In this document: piece by piece, positions 50,496 through 59,675 of the stretch
How positions within the stretch are numbered: the stretch's first letter is position 1
Layout: each line of letters begins with the position of its first letter
Assembly (NCBI RefSeq): GCF_000731985.1
Contig: NZ_JNCS01000007.1
Coordinates: 1 to 64,000, forward strand
Length of the DNA: 64,000 nucleotides
From: Natrinema altunense
GTDB taxonomy: Archaea; Halobacteriota; Halobacteria; Halobacteriales; Natrialbaceae
Direction of reading: 5' to 3'
Position numbers and translations under genes: made by a program
The notes under the pieces: generated by a model
Databases searched by the model: none
The model's input: only the letters and a program-made list of their open reading frames with translations
Told to the model about the DNA's origin: nothing

Positions 50496-50849
50496 TCACG
50501 TCGCCTCCCTGGGTTTCGTCTCGGCACCGACGAACTCGAACGTGTCGGGCAACTGCTCTTCGGCGTGTGCCAGTTCCCCACCGGGGACCCGTTCGCTAAC
50601 GAGTTCGACGACGGCCCCGATCCGGTAGACCGCCTCGGACCGGTCGACGCTCGCCGGGCGGCTGTACGAAACGTCGAGGTCCAGATCGTCGTCGTTCAGT
50701 CGCTCGAGCACTCGATCGACGAACGTGTCGTAGTCGGAGGCCTGACCGTGGTCGGCGGCCAGCAGGTACCGATCGATCTCCATCGGGAGCGGACTCGCGA
50801 TGTCGGTCGCCCCGCCTTCGCCGACGAATTCGGTATCGCTCGTGCTCAT
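50496..50849 (-). CDS. DUF2267-like protein
   Basis: A 117-aa acidic protein. Residues 35-105 (YDTFVDRVLERLNDDDLDLD, then AVYRIGAVVELVSERVPGGE, LAHAEEQLPDTFEF) match the DUF2267 pattern of a helical domain ending in a conserved L-P. Unknown function. It is convergent with the glycosyltransferase. Confidence 0.7.
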   Translation of the reverse strand: MSTSDTEFVGEGGATDIASPLPMEIDRYLLAADHGQASDYDTFVDRVLERLNDDDLDLDVSYSRPASVDRSEAVYRIGAVVELVSERVPGGELAHAEEQLPDTFEFVGAETKPREAT

Positions 50850-50984
50850 GGTGGGGCCGGGGTCGGAACTGTCGAGCGTGCACTCAAAAAACGCCGCCCG
50901 CGGATTCGCAAGGCGGCCGTCGCCGTGACGGTTTGGCCACGGTGCTGCCGCGACCGCTGCTCGCCCGGATCGCCGACGCCACCG

Positions 50985-51968
50985 CTACAGCCGGGCCGGT
51001 GCGAGCGCGTCGATCGTCGTCTCCGCGACCGCGTTCGAGGCCGGTTCCGGAACCACGACGATCGGGTGATCGATTCCGGTCTCGGCGACGAGCGTCCGGA
51101 GTCGGTCGCGGGCCTCGGCGGGCGTTCCGGCGACACCGAGATCGGCGAGCATCTCGTCGGTGACGGCGCTTACGGCCGCGCTCTTCTCGCCGTCGCGCCA
51201 CATCTCGGCGATCCGGTCCGCCTCGTCCGGGAACTCGGTCGCGACCGCTCTACGATACCCCTCGCCGCTTCCGACGTAGTACGCGACGTGTCGCCGCAGC
51301 GTGTCGCGGGCCTCTGTCGGGTCCGCGCTGACCGCCGCGGGCACGTAGGGCGCGATCGTGATGTCGTCCGGATCGCGGTCGCGTTCCCGTGCAGCCGTCG
51401 CGACCTCTTCGAACGCGTCATCGAGCCGCGAAAACGGGATATTGTGCGGAATCCAGCCGTCGCAGAGCCGGCCGACGACGCGGCGATTCGCCGGCCCGAG
51501 CCCGGCGTGGTAGATCGGCACCGCGCTCTCGATCGACGGGAACGCCGCCGCCGCGAGCAGTTCGCCGTCGTAATCGACCGGCTCGCCGGTTCCCGCGGTG
51601 AACTCGCGCAGCAGTTCGATCGTCTCGTGCGCGCGTCGCACCGGCCGGTCGAACGCCATCCCGTGGAGGTCCTCGACCGCCGCGGCCGTACTCGTGCCGA
51701 GGCCGAGCGTGAACCGTCCGTCGGACGCGTCCTCGAGCGAGGCCGCCGTCATCGCGAGGACGGCCGGCGACCGGGAGTAGACGTTCAGGATCGCGGTCCC
51801 GATTTCGATTGCCTCGGTCCGACAGGCCATTTCGGTGGCCTGGACGACGCCGCTGGCACCCCAGAGCTCGCCGACCCAGACCGCGTCGTACCCCTGCGAT
51901 TCGGCGCGAACGGCGACATCCGCGAGGTCCACGTCGCCGAAGGCCGTGACCATGAGTCCAACGTCCAT
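50985..51968 (-). CDS. LLM class F420-dependent oxidoreductase (second copy in window)
   Basis: A 327-aa luciferase-like TIM-barrel protein: LADVAVRAESQGYDAVWVGE near residue 18, EIGTAILNVYSRSPAVLAMT near 57, GRFTLGLGTSTAAAVEDLHG near 85 and PIYHAGLGPANRRVVGRLCD near 160. It is not closely similar to the protein at 8360-9232. F420 use is inferred from the organism. Start is ATG 51968 at the first barrel strand. Confidence 0.87.
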   Translation of the reverse strand: MDVGLMVTAFGDVDLADVAVRAESQGYDAVWVGELWGASGVVQATEMACRTEAIEIGTAILNVYSRSPAVLAMTAASLEDASDGRFTLGLGTSTAAAVEDLHGMAFDRPVRRAHETIELLREFTAGTGEPVDYDGELLAAAAFPSIESAVPIYHAGLGPANRRVVGRLCDGWIPHNIPFSRLDDAFEEVATAARERDRDPDDITIAPYVPAAVSADPTEARDTLRRHVAYYVGSGEGYRRAVATEFPDEADRIAEMWRDGEKSAAVSAVTDEMLADLGVAGTPAEARDRLRTLVAETGIDHPIVVVPEPASNAVAETTIDALAPARL

Positions 51969-52129
51969 GCGCCTCCCGTTGTGCTCCAATGACAAAAATC
52001 GACGCCTCGGTCAGGTTGCGGACTCCGGCCGACTGCCGGCGTCGGTTCGGCGACCCGTTCCGTCTCGCACGGTGTCGTCCGGCCGCGGTCGCGATGAACC
52101 ATGGGCGGCGGTGACGCCTGTGCCCGCTC

Positions 52130-53737
52130 TCACGCCTCGCGACCGTCGAAGACGACCTCGCCGTCGACGAGCGTCATCGCGACGTCGATCTCGTCGATCC
52201 GATCCGGCCGCTCCCACGGTGACGCCTCGAGCACGACCAGATCGGCGCGCTTGCCGGACTCGACCGTCCCGAGCCGGTCGTCGTCGAAGCCGGCGACGGC
52301 TGCACCCCGCGTGTACGCTCGCAGCGCCTCGGTGACCGAGAGCCGCTGTCGATCCGTCGGTGCGTTCACTGCGTGGTGGACCCCCAACAGCGGGTCCAAT
52401 GGCATGCAGTCCGAGCCGAACGCGAGGGGGACGCCCGCATCGAGCACCCGGCGGAACCGGTTCGTCCGCTCGCGTCGGTCCGTGCCGAGACACCGATCGT
52501 AGAGCCCGCCCTCGGCGGCCCAGCGGTGGAAGTTCGGCTGCATCGAGGCGACGATCCCCGTCTCGGCCATGCGCTCGAGGTGGTCGTCGGTTGCCAGCTC
52601 CGCGTGCTCGATCCGGTGGCGCGAGCCGCCGGGATCGGCGGTCGACTCGAGGATCGACAGCGTCTCTTCGATCGCTTCGTCGCCGATGGCGTGGATACAG
52701 ACCTGATACCCCTCGCCGTCGGCGCGGTCGACGAGGGCGGAAAGCGCCTCGGGGTCGACGACCCACTGCCCGCGCTCGCCGTCGGATGCGGACGCGTCGT
52801 CTCCACGACCGGTATCGTCGGTCTCGCCCCGGTCCCCGTCTTCGTCCGCGTACGGCTCCCGAAGCCTCGCCGTCCGACTCCCGAAACTCCCGTCCGAGAA
52901 GGACTTGATCGCCCCGGTCCGGACCCGGTCGCCGCCGTCGTTCGTTCCGACGCCGACGTCGACGAGCGCCTCGAGATGGTCGCTCCAGTAGTCGATCCGG
53001 ACGCGCAGGGGAAGGTCGCCGTCGGCGGCCATCTCGCGGTAGGTCCGCGGGGCGACCGAGCCCCGTACCTTGTCGTGGACGCCGGTGACGCCGCGTTCGA
53101 CCGCGTACTCCGTCGCGGCCGCGAGCACCGTCCGCATCTCCTCGCCGTCGGCCGTGAGCCCCGTTCTGACCGCCTCGGCGGCGTCTTCGACGGCGACGCC
53201 GGTCGGCTCGCCGCCCTCGGTTCGGAGGTCGGAGTCGGGTAGGTCGTCGGCGAGGCGCTCGAGCGCGACCGCGTTCAGCGAGGCGGTGTGCAGATCGACC
53301 CGCATCGCGACGACCGGCCGATCCTCGCTGACGCGGTCGAGGTCCGCCCGCGTCAGCGGCGTCGATCGCGTGTCGGTCCACTCGCTTTCGTCGTAGCCGA
53401 ACCCGAGAATCCACTCGCGATCCGGGTCCCGCTCGGCCTGCTCGCGGAGCAGTCGGACGCACTCGTCGGGACCGTCGGCGTCCGAGAGGTCGGCGTGGAC
53501 GAGGTGTTGGCCCAGTTGCTCCATGTGCGTGTGCGCGTCGATGAATCCCGGGAGGACGACCCGCCCGCCGCAGTTGATCACGTCGGTTTCGACGCCCGCG
53601 AGGAACGTGATCTCGGACGTTCTCCCGAGACGGACGATCTCGCCGTCGCGGATCGCGACCGCGTCGGCGACGGTATCGGGCTCGGTGAGCGTGTGGACCT
53701 CCGCGTCGACCAGCAGGCGATCAGCGGCCGCAGTCAT
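52130..53737 (-). CDS. YtcJ-like amidohydrolase
   Basis: A 535-aa amidohydrolase-superfamily protein. VVLPGFIDAHTHMEQLGQHL near residue 60 has the H-x-H metal motif. The region SFSDGSFGSRTARLREPY near 288, QVCIHAIGDEAIEETLS near 366, HRIEHAEL near 394 and GSDCMPLDPL near 448 complete the YtcJ-type active site. The family hydrolyses amide-like bonds (formamides, N-acyl compounds); the substrate here is unknown. An acidic linker near residue 310 is a haloarchaeal insertion. Start is ATG 53737. Confidence 0.88.
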   Translation of the reverse strand: MTAAADRLLVDAEVHTLTEPDTVADAVAIRDGEIVRLGRTSEITFLAGVETDVINCGGRVVLPGFIDAHTHMEQLGQHLVHADLSDADGPDECVRLLREQAERDPDREWILGFGYDESEWTDTRSTPLTRADLDRVSEDRPVVAMRVDLHTASLNAVALERLADDLPDSDLRTEGGEPTGVAVEDAAEAVRTGLTADGEEMRTVLAAATEYAVERGVTGVHDKVRGSVAPRTYREMAADGDLPLRVRIDYWSDHLEALVDVGVGTNDGGDRVRTGAIKSFSDGSFGSRTARLREPYADEDGDRGETDDTGRGDDASASDGERGQWVVDPEALSALVDRADGEGYQVCIHAIGDEAIEETLSILESTADPGGSRHRIEHAELATDDHLERMAETGIVASMQPNFHRWAAEGGLYDRCLGTDRRERTNRFRRVLDAGVPLAFGSDCMPLDPLLGVHHAVNAPTDRQRLSVTEALRAYTRGAAVAGFDDDRLGTVESGKRADLVVLEASPWERPDRIDEIDVAMTLVDGEVVFDGREA

Positions 53738-53910
53738 GCGAGAGTGCCCGCGGGCGAGCGACAAAACAGTTCCGTCACCGGTCCCGACGCCCGGATCGCG
53801 CGCCCGTCGGGCACAGTAGGGATCGCCAAACACCCACTCGAGCGCGTACGGCGGGCTTACCGCGCCCGCTCGAGCGCAAGGTTGACTTGGCCGTCCGTTG
53901 ACCGGCTCGT

Positions 53911-54300
53911 ATGATCGATCGCGAAGGCCGCGTCATCTTCGGCTCGCTTCTCCTGGTCGTCCTGTCGCTCGCCGGGTCGCTCGCCGTGGAGCGCCAGTTC
54001 GGGGTCGCGATCTGGGATCGACCGCTCCTCGCGTTCCTCCTGTTCGCCGGCGTCGCCGTGGCGGTGCCGCAGTTGTACCTCGCGGCCACCGACGACAACG
54101 AGGCTCGCTTCCGGAGCAGGGTCCGGTTCGCTGCGGTCGCGACGGCGACGCTCGCGATCGTGTTCGCCGCCGATGCGGACGGGGGCCGCCATCTGGTGAT
54201 CGCCCTGCTCGGAACCGGCTCGATCGTCGCGCTCGTCTGTTACGAGGTGGTGGCGGACTATCGCACGCCGAGCGACGACTCCGTGACGGGAGTCCCGTAA
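53911..54300 (+). CDS. Four-helix membrane protein, hypothetical
   Basis: A 129-aa protein with four membrane segments (VIFGSLLLVVLSLAGSLAVE, LLAFLLFAGVAVAVPQLYLA, FAAVATATLAIVFA, LVIALLGTGSIVALVCYEVV). No known family recognised. It starts 83 bp ahead of the HMG-CoA reductase gene in the same direction and could share its transcript. Confidence 0.7.
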   Translation: MIDREGRVIFGSLLLVVLSLAGSLAVERQFGVAIWDRPLLAFLLFAGVAVAVPQLYLAATDDNEARFRSRVRFAAVATATLAIVFAADADGGRHLVIALLGTGSIVALVCYEVVADYRTPSDDSVTGVP

Positions 54301-54382
54301 CCGCGGCGATGCCGTCGCCGTGACCGTGTGCTTCCCGGGGCAATCAGCAACTGTTAGGACCCATCACCCTCTTGGCCCATCC

Positions 54383-55609
54383 ATGACGGACCCCGAGGAC
54401 CTCGCCGAGCGGGTACGCGAGGGTGACCTTCGAATTCACGAACTCGAGGAGCACGCCGACTACGACACCGCAGCCCACGCGCGCCGGCTGTTGATCGAAC
54501 GCGAGACGGGAACCGAACTCGAGGCGATCGGCGACTACGCGTTCCCCGCCGAAGAGGCGGACCCGAACATCGAGAACATGATCGGCGCGGCGCAGGTGCC
54601 GATGGGTGTCGTGGGTCCCGTCCCCGTCGCGGGTGGCGCGGCCGACGGCGAGCACTATCTGCCGCTCGCGACGACCGAGGGCGCGCTGCTGGCGTCGGTC
54701 AACCGCGGCCTCGGCGTGATCCGGGAGGCCGGCGGTGCGGACGCGCGCGTGACGAAAAACGGGATGACTCGAGCGCCGGTCTTTCGGGTGGCAGGCGTGG
54801 CGGAGGCCGCCGAGACGGTCGCGTGGGTCGAGGACAATCTCGAGGCGCTCCGGGCGGCCGCCGAATCGACGACCAGCCACGGCGAACTGCTCGATATCGA
54901 GCCCTACGTGGTCGGCGACTCCGTCTACCTGCGCTTCGCCTACGACACCAAGGACGCGATGGGGATGAACATGGCCACGATCGCGACCGGCGAGGCCTGC
55001 GAACTCGTCGAGAGCGAGACGCCTGCCTCGCTCGTCGCGCTCTCGGGAAACCTCTGTTCGGACAAGAAACCGGCCGCCATCAACGCCGTCGAGGGACGGG
55101 GGCGATCCGTGACCGCCGATGCCCTGATCCCCGGCGAACTCGTCGAAGAGCGCCTCCACACGACCGCCGACGCCATCGCCGAGGCCAACACGCGAAAGAA
55201 CCTGATCGGCAGCGCCAAAGCGGGCAGCCTGGGATTCAACGCTCACGCCGCCAACGTCGTCGGCGCGGCCTTCCTCGCGACCGGCCAGGACGAGGCCCAG
55301 GTCGTCGAAGCGGCGAACACGATCACGACTATGGACGCCCGCGAGCGCGAGGACGGTACCACCGACCTCTACGCCAGCGTCTCGCTGGCCTCGCTCGAGG
55401 TCGGAACCGTCGGCGGCGGCACGAAACTCCCGACCCAGGCCGAGGCCCTGGAGATCCTCGGTCTTCGGGGCGGCGGCGACCCGCCGGGCTCGAACGCCGA
55501 CGCGCTCGCCGAGATCATCGCCGTCGGCGCGCTCGCCGGCGAACTCTCCCTGCTCGGTGCGCTCTCTTCGCGACACCTCGCGAGCGCGCACGAGGATTTG
55601 GGTCGGTAG
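54383..55609 (+). CDS. hmgA: HMG-CoA reductase (class I)
   Basis: A 408-aa NADPH-dependent 3-hydroxy-3-methylglutaryl-CoA reductase, the committed step to mevalonate and hence archaeal isoprenoid lipids. Class I landmarks are ENMIGAAQVPMGVVGPVPV near residue 60, the catalytic Glu in TTEGALLASVNRG near 93, DAMGMNM near 195, KKPAAINAVEGRGR near 232 with the catalytic Lys, and the His in NLIGSAKAGSLGFNAHAANV near 273. Length is typical of haloarchaeal HmgA, the mevinolin target. Start is ATG 54383. Confidence 0.96.
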   Translation: MTDPEDLAERVREGDLRIHELEEHADYDTAAHARRLLIERETGTELEAIGDYAFPAEEADPNIENMIGAAQVPMGVVGPVPVAGGAADGEHYLPLATTEGALLASVNRGLGVIREAGGADARVTKNGMTRAPVFRVAGVAEAAETVAWVEDNLEALRAAAESTTSHGELLDIEPYVVGDSVYLRFAYDTKDAMGMNMATIATGEACELVESETPASLVALSGNLCSDKKPAAINAVEGRGRSVTADALIPGELVEERLHTTADAIAEANTRKNLIGSAKAGSLGFNAHAANVVGAAFLATGQDEAQVVEAANTITTMDAREREDGTTDLYASVSLASLEVGTVGGGTKLPTQAEALEILGLRGGGDPPGSNADALAEIIAVGALAGELSLLGALSSRHLASAHEDLGR

Positions 55610-55734
55610 CGTCGGCAAACTCCGTGTCGCAGACGGCACATTACAGTTCGGGTGCTCTCAGCGGCTCACATCCAGTCCGCCGCATCCGAAAGATGTCTCG
55701 GCGGTGAGAATCAGTCCGGCGGAACCGAAACCGG

Positions 55735-56100
55735 TTAGCGCCCCGCTGATGGCTCCTTGGAACCGTCGTCGCGGCGTCGCCTCGTTCTGATCGCGATGTA
55801 CCCGCCCGACAGGACGAGCAGGACCAGTCCGAGCGCGACGTGGGGTCCCGTCGATCCGAGCAAGACGAGGAGCCATCCGACGGCACCGCCCCCGTGTCCG
55901 AGCGTGAGGTCGTACTGCCCGACGCTCGCGTGGATCGCGGCGAGCGCGGCGAACGTCGCCGCGAGAACCCACGTCGCCCCGACGGCGGCGTCGATTCCGA
56001 CGATCGTCTCGCTGACGACCCGTCCGTAGACGAGCAACCCGATCGCGACCACCAGCCCCCCGCCGACGACGGGTGCCTGGAGGTCGACGGTTTCTGCCAT
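55735..56100 (-). CDS. Membrane protein, hypothetical
   Basis: A 121-aa protein with about four membrane helices (VVGGGLVVAIGLLVYGRVVS, VGATWVLAATFAALAAIHAS, GWLLVLLGSTGPHVALGLVL) and a basic C-terminal RTRRRRDD. I do not recognise a family. I start at ATG 56100; an in-frame ATG three codons upstream is equally possible. Confidence 0.68.
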   Translation of the reverse strand: MAETVDLQAPVVGGGLVVAIGLLVYGRVVSETIVGIDAAVGATWVLAATFAALAAIHASVGQYDLTLGHGGGAVGWLLVLLGSTGPHVALGLVLLVLSGGYIAIRTRRRRDDGSKEPSAGR

Positions 56101-56154
56101 ACCCCACACGGACCCGCCGTGACGGGATAGCCGTGGCGATACGGCGCCGACGGC

Positions 56155-56679
56155 CTACACCAGCCGGTACCGCCCGCGGCTCTCGCTGACGATCCCGCGC
56201 CGCGTCAGCTTCTCGAGCACGGCCCTGGCGTCTTCGGCCGAGACGCCGCGCTCGCCGGCGTACTCGGCGACCTCGCCCTCGGTCGGCCGGTCGAGAGCCT
56301 CGAGTGCGCCTTCGACGATTTCCTTCTTGCTCCCGCTACGGCTCGGACCTCGCGGATCGCGGTCGCCGGCCGCGTCGACCTCGTCGATGTCCAGGCCGGA
56401 CTCCGCGAGATACTCGTCGTCGTCGACGACGCCGTCGGCGACCTCTGCCTCGAGGGCGGCGAAGGAGTCGAGTTCGGCGAAGGCCTCGCCCTCTCCCTGA
56501 CGGTTCGCGAGCATCGACGCTCGGACGTCGCGAGCGTGGGCGGCGTCGTCGGTCTCGACGAACTTTTTGCGCTTCTCGTAGGCCCGACGCGAGCCACAGC
56601 GAGGACACTGCGTCGTCTCCGATCGCCCCTCGATGATCCAGAGGTTCGAGCACTCGCTACAGCCGACGACGGCGTACAT
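56155..56679 (-). CDS. Zinc-ribbon plus HTH protein (tentatively DUF5817)
   Basis: A 174-aa protein. Residues 1-40 carry a zinc ribbon (VVGCSECSNLWIIEGRSETT with C7 and C10, then CPRCGSRRAYEKRKKF with C25 and C28). The C-terminal 60 residues are a winged helix (EGALEALDRPTEGEVAEYAG, DARAVLEKLTRRGIVSESRG). The middle is acidic. It could be a transcription or RNA-binding factor. Start is ATG 56679, placing the ribbon at the N-terminus. Confidence 0.82.
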   Translation of the reverse strand: MYAVVGCSECSNLWIIEGRSETTQCPRCGSRRAYEKRKKFVETDDAAHARDVRASMLANRQGEGEAFAELDSFAALEAEVADGVVDDDEYLAESGLDIDEVDAAGDRDPRGPSRSGSKKEIVEGALEALDRPTEGEVAEYAGERGVSAEDARAVLEKLTRRGIVSESRGRYRLV

Positions 56680-56767
56680 GTCTCGCCGTGAGCGTTCGAC
56701 CCTGTTTAATCGCTCGGAGTGGCGGCAAGTGACAACGTTTCTGTATGCGCCCCGCCAGGGGTGTCCC

Positions 56768-57580
56768 ATGAGCGACGACGTGGGAATCGACACGCCCGAC
56801 GAGATAGCCGGCATCGGCGATGCCCGTGCGGTCCTCGGTATCGATCGCGACGCGGACGACGACGCGATCGATGCCGCGTTCGAACGGCTCGCCGACGACG
56901 CGGACGGCGACCGGTACTGGACCGCGGTCGCAGCCCGCGAGGTCGCCCGGCTCGGCTCGGTCCGGAACGGACTGGTGATCGCCGACGTGCTTCGGCGGCA
57001 GCCGACGCCGGCCGATCTCACTTCCCTCGCCGATGCGGCGTCACTGCTCTCGTACAGTCCGCCGCCGAGCGAGTCGCGGCGACGGTCCTCCTACAACCGC
57101 GGCCTCAGTCGCACGCTCGAGACCATCACCGATCGGCTCGCAACCCTCGCGGCCGGGGCCGAGTTCGACGTCCCCGAGGGGACCGTTCGAGCGGTCGAGG
57201 TCGCGTCTCATGCCCTTCGGGAGCGGGATCTCGCGGCCGGAAAGCGGTGGGTGCTCGGGCCGGAAGCCGGCGCAGAGACGGTAGCCAGCGACGAGTCGGC
57301 CGCCGAATCCGACCCGATGCCGGACCGAGACACGCTCGTCCACGGTTGGGCATACAGCGTCACCCCGGACGGTTCGACCGAGTACTACGCCGCACCAAAC
57401 GGCGACACGCTCATCAGACTGCTGACGTCGACCGCCCCCGGCGGCCCGGAGACCGGCTGTGAAGCGACGCGCATTCGGGATGGCGACGACCGGGAGACGC
57501 GAACCGGCAGATACGGCGAACTGAAGCGCCTCGTCAAGCGATGGATCATCGACCACGACGCGACCGATAGAAACTGCTGA
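56768..57580 (+). CDS. Hypothetical protein
   Basis: A 270-aa protein not recognised. Residues 12-50 resemble a small helical, J-domain-like segment (RAVLGIDRDADDDAIDAAFE) without HPD. Residues 100-160 are helical (YNRGLSRTLETITDRLATLA). The C-terminal 70 residues contain HGWAYSVTPDGSTEYYAAPN and end in KRWIIDHDATDRNC. Start is ATG 56768; it is divergent from the zinc-ribbon gene, so the two share a promoter region. Confidence 0.65.
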   Translation: MSDDVGIDTPDEIAGIGDARAVLGIDRDADDDAIDAAFERLADDADGDRYWTAVAAREVARLGSVRNGLVIADVLRRQPTPADLTSLADAASLLSYSPPPSESRRRSSYNRGLSRTLETITDRLATLAAGAEFDVPEGTVRAVEVASHALRERDLAAGKRWVLGPEAGAETVASDESAAESDPMPDRDTLVHGWAYSVTPDGSTEYYAAPNGDTLIRLLTSTAPGGPETGCEATRIRDGDDRETRTGRYGELKRLVKRWIIDHDATDRNC

Positions 57581-57711
57581 ACGTCACTGCACACCTGCTC
57601 GCACGACGGCCGTGCGAGCGACGCTCTCTCGGTTCGGTGTCCCCGTCCCGAGCCGACCGCGATGTGCGCCCGCCCCGTCTCGAGTCGAGTCCGACCGCGA
57701 CGCCAGCGTAC

Positions 57712-58044
57712 TCAGTGTGCGGAGACGTCCGAGAGGATATTCAGACAGTAGACGCCGGCGAGGATGAGTCCCATCCCGGCGACGGCCGCCCCGTCGAGGT
57801 GTTCGTCGAACGCGAGCACGCCGATGGCCGCGACACCGATGATCCCGAGCGCGGCCCACGTCGCGTAGACGATGCCGACCGGCAACTCCTCGAGCGTCAG
57901 CGAGAGCAGATAGAAGGCGAGGCCGTAGCCGCCGATGACGCCGAGACTCGGCAACAGCCGCGAGAACCCGTCGGAGAGTTTGAGGGCCGTCGTTCCGAAC
58001 AGCTCCGACAGGATTGCCCCGCTGAGTATGACGTACGGGTTCAT
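57712..58044 (-). CDS. Small multidrug resistance (SMR/EmrE-like) efflux protein
   Basis: A 110-aa four-helix membrane protein. Glu14, essential for proton-coupled cation export in EmrE, is present in ILSELFGTTALK. YATWAALGIIGVAAIGVLAF carries the conserved Trp, and LAGVYCLNILS ends helix 4. It should work as an antiparallel dimer exporting lipophilic cations or guanidinium-like compounds. A perfect 18-bp palindrome lies 9-26 nt upstream of the start. Confidence 0.92.
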   Translation of the reverse strand: MNPYVILSGAILSELFGTTALKLSDGFSRLLPSLGVIGGYGLAFYLLSLTLEELPVGIVYATWAALGIIGVAAIGVLAFDEHLDGAAVAGMGLILAGVYCLNILSDVSAH

Positions 58045-58052
58045 ACAGCGAC

Positions 58053-58070
58053 GTAGTTTTAGAAAACTAC
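58053..58070 (-). promoter_or_regulatory. Palindromic operator candidate at the SMR promoter
   Basis: GTAGTTTT-AG-AAAACTAC is a perfect inverted repeat of 8 bp arms, 9-26 nt upstream of the SMR ATG at 58044. It overlaps the expected TATA/start region of a leaderless or short-leader transcript, a good place for repression by a dimeric regulator. Confidence 0.6.
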
Positions 58071-58234
58071 TATTTCTTTCGTATCGCGACGGATCGACGG
58101 GAAACCACCGGTAGCCGTGGAACTATGTGTGCCATCGTCGTTTCGCCGCTTTCGTAGTAGGGCCGTCCCGAGTTCGTTCGCAGGGCAATCAGTGGGTCCG
58201 TGAGTAGCTGCTAATAGTCACGAATACCACGGAG

Positions 58235-58243
58235 TTATATATT
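58235..58243 (+). promoter_or_regulatory. TATA box of the Nramp-like gene
   Basis: TTATATATT is centred about 25 nt before the ATG at 58264, indicating a leaderless or nearly leaderless transcript. Confidence 0.65.
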
Positions 58244-58263
58244 CGACTTCGAAAGAGGGACCG

Positions 58264-59640
58264 ATGGCAACCGAGTCACGGTCGTCGGACTCGTGGAGTA
58301 TCGGACGGATCGGAGCGTTTCTCGAGCGGCTGGGGCCGACGTGGCTCGCCGGCGCGATCGCGGCGGGGCCGGCGACGATGGCCAGTCTGCTGGTCGCGGG
58401 CGCGAGCTTCGGTTACGCTTTACTGTGGGTGGTCGTCCTCTCGGCCGTCCTCGGTACCGTCGGGCAGTATCTCTCGATGCGGCTGGGGCTGCTCACCGAA
58501 GCGGGAATCGTCGCGGTCGTCGAACGCCACCTCGGCTCGCGGTGGGCCTGGGTGCTCGTGATCGATGTCGTACTGGCTGCGGGGTTAGCACAGCTCGTGA
58601 TTATGAAGACGCTCGCGGGCGTGACTGCGACGATCGTCGCTAGTGCTGGCGTCGGTATCGCCGCCCTGACCGACCCGCGACTCTGGGGCGTCGTCTGGGC
58701 GCTGGTGCTCGCCGCGGGGCTCGCGGGGGGTGGCTATCGCGTCGCCGAGGTCGGCGCGAAGGTCCTCGTCTCGGTCGTCGTCGTCGCGTTCGTCGCCTCG
58801 GCGTTCGTCGTCCCGATCGACCCGGCCGCGGCGGCGAGCGGGCTGCAACCCACGATCCCGTCCGGCGTCGACGGGGCGCTCGTCGCCGCGGGCATCCTCG
58901 GCGGCGCGGTCCACATCACGCTGTTGACGATGCAGAGTTACACGATGCGCGCCCGCGGCTGGACGCGCAGCGAGACCGACATCGCGACGTTCGACGTCGT
59001 CAGTTCGATGCTCGTCGCCTTCGGCGTCTTCAGCCTCGGCGTCTTCCTCGTCGCGGCGAGCGTCCTCCCGTCGGCCGGCGTCGATCCGGCGACGATCGAC
59101 GGCGTCGGAGCGGCGCAGACGCTCGGTCCGGTCGCCGGCGAGTACGCCACGTGGCTGTTCTTCGCCGGACTGTTGGGCGCGGCGGTTTCGACGCTCGGGG
59201 GCAACACGATCGTTCCGCCGTACCTGCTCGCCGACAAGTTCGGCTGGGACCGGTCCGTCAGCGATCCCCGCTATCGGGCCACGATCGTCGTCGTCGCGCT
59301 CGCCTCGGCGATCGGCCCGTTCCTCGGCGGGACGTTCTTCCAACTCCTCGTCCTCACGCTCGCGTTCGGACTCGTCGGGACGCCCTTCGCTATCGCGGTG
59401 CTCCTCGCCCTGTTGAACGATCCCAGCGTCGTGCCCGAGACGAACTCGGTGCCGGCCAACGTCGGCGGCCTCGCGCTCTTCGCCGTCGCCACCGTCCTCG
59501 CCGGCGAGTTCGTCCTCGCGGAACTCGAGACGGTCGCCGAGCCGCTTTCGGCGTTCGTCGTCGCCTTCGCGGCGGCGATGGCGCTGGCGATCCTCGGCGT
59601 CGCCGGGCGCTACGGCCGCGATCGGATCGCCGCTCGCTGA
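58264..59640 (+). CDS. Divergent Nramp-family transporter
   Basis: A 458-aa protein with about eleven membrane helices and the Nramp outline: GPTWLAGAIAAGPATMASLL at helix 1, GTVGQYLSMRLGLLTEAGIV at helix 2, and GGAVHITLLTMQSYTMRARG at helix 6. The canonical metal-site motifs are altered: the helix 1 DPGN is replaced by GPAT, and the helix 6 MPH by AVH. It therefore may not transport Mn/Fe in the usual way. Start is ATG 58264 by TATA spacing. A 52-aa membrane protein gene converges on it. Confidence 0.82.
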   Translation: MATESRSSDSWSIGRIGAFLERLGPTWLAGAIAAGPATMASLLVAGASFGYALLWVVVLSAVLGTVGQYLSMRLGLLTEAGIVAVVERHLGSRWAWVLVIDVVLAAGLAQLVIMKTLAGVTATIVASAGVGIAALTDPRLWGVVWALVLAAGLAGGGYRVAEVGAKVLVSVVVVAFVASAFVVPIDPAAAASGLQPTIPSGVDGALVAAGILGGAVHITLLTMQSYTMRARGWTRSETDIATFDVVSSMLVAFGVFSLGVFLVAASVLPSAGVDPATIDGVGAAQTLGPVAGEYATWLFFAGLLGAAVSTLGGNTIVPPYLLADKFGWDRSVSDPRYRATIVVVALASAIGPFLGGTFFQLLVLTLAFGLVGTPFAIAVLLALLNDPSVVPETNSVPANVGGLALFAVATVLAGEFVLAELETVAEPLSAFVVAFAAAMALAILGVAGRYGRDRIAAR

Positions 59641-59675
59641 GTCGGATCGCGCATCGGTCGCATCACGACGCGAGG

